6,974 bases of DNA from Syntrophaceae bacterium. GTDB lineage: Bacteria; Desulfobacterota; Syntrophia; Syntrophales; UBA2185. Location: positions 1 to 6,974 of the forward strand of contig DNUI01000144.1 of NCBI GenBank assembly GCA_003508565.1, given 5' to 3'. Within the stretch, counting starts at the first letter, position 1. The number at the start of each line of letters is the position of its first letter. This document shows, piece by piece, positions 4,645 to 6,974 of this stretch. Made by a program: the position numbers and the translations under genes. The notes under the pieces were generated by a model, which saw only the letters and a list, made by a program, of their open reading frames with translations, ran no database searches and was not told the DNA's origin.

Positions 4645-5118
4645 ATGAGAAACATCACACTTGTCGCTTCAGGGTTGGCCTTGCTCATTTTCGCTTTCGC
4701 GACATCTCAGGGCAGCGATCTCGTTGCATTTGCCGGACTGGCAGGTGGCCCTTGCACCTATGACGGCTATCCGGGACAGGCGAAAATAACTCGGATTGAG
4801 ATGACGGGACAATCGAAAGGACAGGCAAATGTTGTAGGGGGACCCGGATACGAAGGATACGAGATCTGGTTTTCCTTCGTGACAGACAAAGAGATCAAGC
4901 AGGATTGGGCGAAGGAAGCACTTAAAAAGGAGCACCTCCTGAAGTTGAGCAACTCGTGGTATCCTGGTGAGAAATACTTGAAGAAATACGGGCTTGAAAA
5001 GGGCAAGCTCCTGAGATGCACGCTAAAAGTCATCACATCTGGCACTTGCACCCCCGTAATCTTCGAGTTCGATGAAGTCAACACGATAGACTACTTCGAA
5101 ACGAAGTTGCTGAAATAG
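4645..5118 (+). CDS. Exported protein of unknown function
   Basis: The 157-residue protein starts at an ATG preceded by GGAAGG (4633-4638), six bases away. An N-terminal hydrophobic stretch (5-20) is interrupted by SQGSD and followed by a second short one; likely signal peptidase sites are after residue 19 or after AFA at 28-30. There is no proper lipobox (GGPC at 34-37 lacks the usual small residue before Cys). The mature part has GGPCTYDGYPGQAKITRIE (34-52), a beta-rich GYEGYEIWFSF (68-78), the motif SWYPGEKYLKKYGLEKGK (104-121), and a paired-cysteine end around C125 and C135 (GTCTPVIFEF). Three Cys (37, 125, 135) could form disulfides in the periplasm. I have a vague memory of comparable exported proteins in Geobacter-type genomes without a known function. 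It is monocistronic behind a strong promoter. Confidence 0.82.
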   Translation: MRNITLVASGLALLIFAFATSQGSDLVAFAGLAGGPCTYDGYPGQAKITRIEMTGQSKGQANVVGGPGYEGYEIWFSFVTDKEIKQDWAKEALKKEHLLKLSNSWYPGEKYLKKYGLEKGKLLRCTLKVITSGTCTPVIFEFDEVNTIDYFETKLLK

Positions 5119-5208
5119 CCGCCTCGACTCTCACCTCCAGTTGATCCTCTTCCAATATTCGTATTCTCTTGTACAACATTTCATCTCACACTGGTGGTGC
5201 GGAAACAG

Positions 5209-5253
5209 GAGTCTGGCCGTCCCCGAAGAATAGACTCTCGCGATATATTTTTT
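5209..5253 (+). terminator. Weak terminator-like hairpin before the protease gene
   Basis: GAGTCT (5209-5214) pairs with AGACTC (5232-5237) around a 17-base loop, and a run of six T follows at 5248-5253. The T-run is about ten bases beyond the stem, which is too far for a standard terminator. The 280-base gap between the two neighbouring genes holds no other structure apart from the promoter at 5301-5329, and no gene I can support. Confidence 0.25.
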
Positions 5254-5300
5254 CTGCCAGAATTGGCACTATGCACCCACAGTTTGCGGCCATTATTCCA

Positions 5301-5329
5301 TTGACACACAATCTCGTCCTTCGTATACT
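5301..5329 (+). promoter_or_regulatory. Near-consensus sigma70 promoter of the M48 protease gene
   Basis: A perfect TTGACA (5301-5306), 17 bases, then TATACT (5324-5329). Both hexamers and the spacing are identical to those of the preceding gene's promoter. Transcription would start near 5336, leaving a leader of about 63 bases. Confidence 0.75.
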
Positions 5330-5398
5330 TTCTCATGAAAGAAATCACCTATCAATGATTCCCTGGACAAGGTAAATTTACTTTTTGAGGTATACGGC

Positions 5399-6865
5399 AT
5401 GAAGAGAAAGCGTCTCCTATCGATCGTGACAGTATCCATCCTGATCGGGGCGGTCCTGATTGCCGCCTCCTGCGCCATCAACCCGGTTACCGGACGTCCG
5501 GACCTGATGCTTGTCAGCAAAGAGGATGAAATCAAGCTCGGCCAGCAAGCCGATGCCGGCGTGACCGGGGAATATGGCCTTTACGCCGACCAGCAGTTGA
5601 CGGGCTATGTCGATGAGATGGGGCAACGCCTGGGCAAACTATCCCATCGCCCGGAGTTGGACTGGCATTTCAAAATCCTCGACGCCTCCGTCGTGAATGC
5701 CTTCGCCGCCCCCGGGGGCTACGTGTATTTCACCCGTGGAATCCTTGCCACGCTCAACAGCGAGGCTGAGCTGGCAGGTATCATGGGCCACGAGATCGGT
5801 CACGTCACGGCTCGTCATTCAGCGCAGCAAATCAGCAAAGCCAAGATGGCTCAATTCGGCCTGGCCGGGGTAAGCATTGGGCTCAGCATATTGGGCATCC
5901 CCGGCTTGTCGAGCCTTGCAGAGCTCGGTGTCGGAGTCCTCTTTTTGAAATTCAGCAGGGACAACGAGCGTGAAGCTGATTCGCTGGGTGTCGAATATGC
6001 CACAAAGGCGGGATACGATGCATCTCAGATGGCGGCCTTTTTTGAAACCCTGCAACGTATGGAATCCAAGTCGGACCGGAGTGGGCTGCCGAGTTGGTTC
6101 TCTACGCATCCAAGCCCTGAGGATCGCGAACACTCCATCAGGATCCAGTCAAAACAGATGCAGCAAAAGATAGGCCTCAAGGATGCAAAAATTGACCGGG
6201 AACATTACTTGAGAGTCATCGACGGCATAGTCTACGGAGATGATCCGAGGCAGGGATACATCGAAAGGAATGTGTACTATCATCCCGCAATGAAAATCCA
6301 GTTTCCTGTGCCGGCAGAGTGGGAGGTAAGAGACACCACAACCGCCGTCCAGATGGTCAGCAAGAAGAAAGATGCCGTGATCATCTTTTCCGGTGCGCCT
6401 GGAACGACGCCATCCGACGCAGCGCAAAAATATGTCTCCGAGACGGGGGCCCGTGTACTCAAGAGCGATGGGACCCAGGTCAATGGACTTTCAGCCCGAT
6501 GGGTTCTTTCAGATGTAACGAGCCAGAAGGAAACGATCAAAATCATGTCCCTCTTCATTCAAAAAGAAAAAGAAGTTTTTGGGTTTCACGGTCTGAGCTC
6601 CCAGAAGCTCTTTCCACAGTATGAGTCGCTTTTCGAGGATACCATGGAGGGTTTCAGGGAACTTTCCGATCCGAAGAAGATCAGCATCCAGCCAAACCGC
6701 ATCAGGGCTCGTTTCACAAGAAAGACAAACACCATCGAAAATGCCCTGCGAGCGCTCGGTGTCCCCGAAAAGCATCTGAAGGACGTGGTGGCCCTTAACG
6801 GCAGAATCCCGGGAGAGAACATACCCGCCAACACATTGCTCAAAATCGTCGAGTACGGAAGATAA
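5399..6865 (+). CDS. M48-family metalloprotease lipoprotein with LysM-like C-terminus
   Basis: This 488-residue zinc protease resembles the BepA/LoiP group, which handles misassembled outer-membrane proteins in the periplasm. Residues 1-25 form a lipoprotein signal (KRKR, hydrophobic core, AASC with C25 to be lipidated) followed by the family's INPVTGRP. The protease domain spans about 30-250: HEIGH at 131-135 (H131 and H135 bind zinc, E132 is catalytic), a third ligand E192 in NEREADSLG, and STHPSPEDR with H237, matching the regulatory His of BepA. A hydrophobic stretch at 152-185 lies between, as is usual. BepA's TPR domain is absent. Instead there is a beta-rich region (about 292-425) and a LysM-like end (432-486: TIENALRALGV, LNG, IPANTLLKIV), suggesting peptidoglycan contact (inference). 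The start follows GAGG at 5387-5390, eight bases away, and its own promoter. A polar residue after C25 is absent (Ala26), consistent with outer-membrane sorting. Confidence 0.92.
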   Translation: MKRKRLLSIVTVSILIGAVLIAASCAINPVTGRPDLMLVSKEDEIKLGQQADAGVTGEYGLYADQQLTGYVDEMGQRLGKLSHRPELDWHFKILDASVVNAFAAPGGYVYFTRGILATLNSEAELAGIMGHEIGHVTARHSAQQISKAKMAQFGLAGVSIGLSILGIPGLSSLAELGVGVLFLKFSRDNEREADSLGVEYATKAGYDASQMAAFFETLQRMESKSDRSGLPSWFSTHPSPEDREHSIRIQSKQMQQKIGLKDAKIDREHYLRVIDGIVYGDDPRQGYIERNVYYHPAMKIQFPVPAEWEVRDTTTAVQMVSKKKDAVIIFSGAPGTTPSDAAQKYVSETGARVLKSDGTQVNGLSARWVLSDVTSQKETIKIMSLFIQKEKEVFGFHGLSSQKLFPQYESLFEDTMEGFRELSDPKKISIQPNRIRARFTRKTNTIENALRALGVPEKHLKDVVALNGRIPGENIPANTLLKIVEYGR

Positions 6866-6974
6866 CGGTTGGAATTATTCCACGGGAGATGGTCACGAAA
6901 GACAGGGGTGAGATACTATCACGCAAACCAGCATAGACTTCCAAAAGAACAATGATCGATTGTGCTGTGGGGAG
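6866..6974. other. Downstream end of window, no gene supported
   Basis: The 109 bases after the protease stop hold an 11-base palindrome (GGAAT-T-ATTCC, 6871-6881) without a T-run, and no clear terminator. An ATG at 6952 opens a frame to the window edge, but no ribosome binding site is seen and only seven codons are visible, so I do not call it. Confidence 0.4.

Noticed and set aside
5169..5375. 68-codon open frame from a TTG start
   Set aside because: No ribosome binding site, odd composition, and it runs through the promoter of the protease gene.

Overview
The window carries seven well-supported protein genes plus one small gene, all on the + strand. They look like separate transcription units: most are flanked by their own promoter-like or terminator-like signals, and gaps run from about 100 to several hundred bases. 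The gene set (a flavoredoxin-type flavoprotein, an OsmC protein, a lipoprotein M48 protease, and two exported proteins of a kind I associate with Geobacter/Syntrophus-like genomes) suggests an anaerobic Gram-negative bacterium, probably a Desulfobacterota (deltaproteobacterial) relative. This is inferred from protein resemblance by memory, not from a search.

Layout: 76-513 is an OsmC/Ohr-family thiol protein, closed by a hairpin terminator. 678-1127 is a small secreted protein with a Gly/Lys tail, behind a clear sigma70-type promoter. 1128-1300 holds AT-rich and GC-rich inverted repeats that may be part of a dispersed repeat. 1301-2119 is a short MutY-like HhH-GPD DNA glycosylase that lacks the iron-sulfur cysteines, has Glu where MutY has its catalytic Asp, and ends in a winged-helix-like tail instead of the MutY C-terminal domain. 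2239-2805 is a flavoredoxin-like FMN protein, followed by an unexplained 225-base tail and a strong terminator at 3031-3070.

3071-3621 is mostly non-coding but contains a 54-residue single-pass membrane protein gene (3286-3450) with a good ribosome binding site. A nested set of inverted repeats with pseudoknot topology begins at its stop codon. 3622-4536 is an EamA/DMT-family permease. 4645-5118 is an uncharacterised exported protein and 5399-6865 an M48 lipoprotein protease with a LysM-like C-terminus. These last two have promoters with identical hexamers (TTGACA, 17 bases, TATACT), and the first has a perfect 7-bp inverted repeat lying across its -10 box.

No operon-scale pathway is evident. 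A loose common theme is envelope and redox/stress maintenance: OsmC thiol protein, DNA glycosylase, flavoprotein, M48 envelope protease, exported proteins and a permease. I see no RNA gene, CRISPR array, intact mobile element or defence system. The most unusual items are the clusterless glycosylase with its altered catalytic residue and the small membrane-protein locus.
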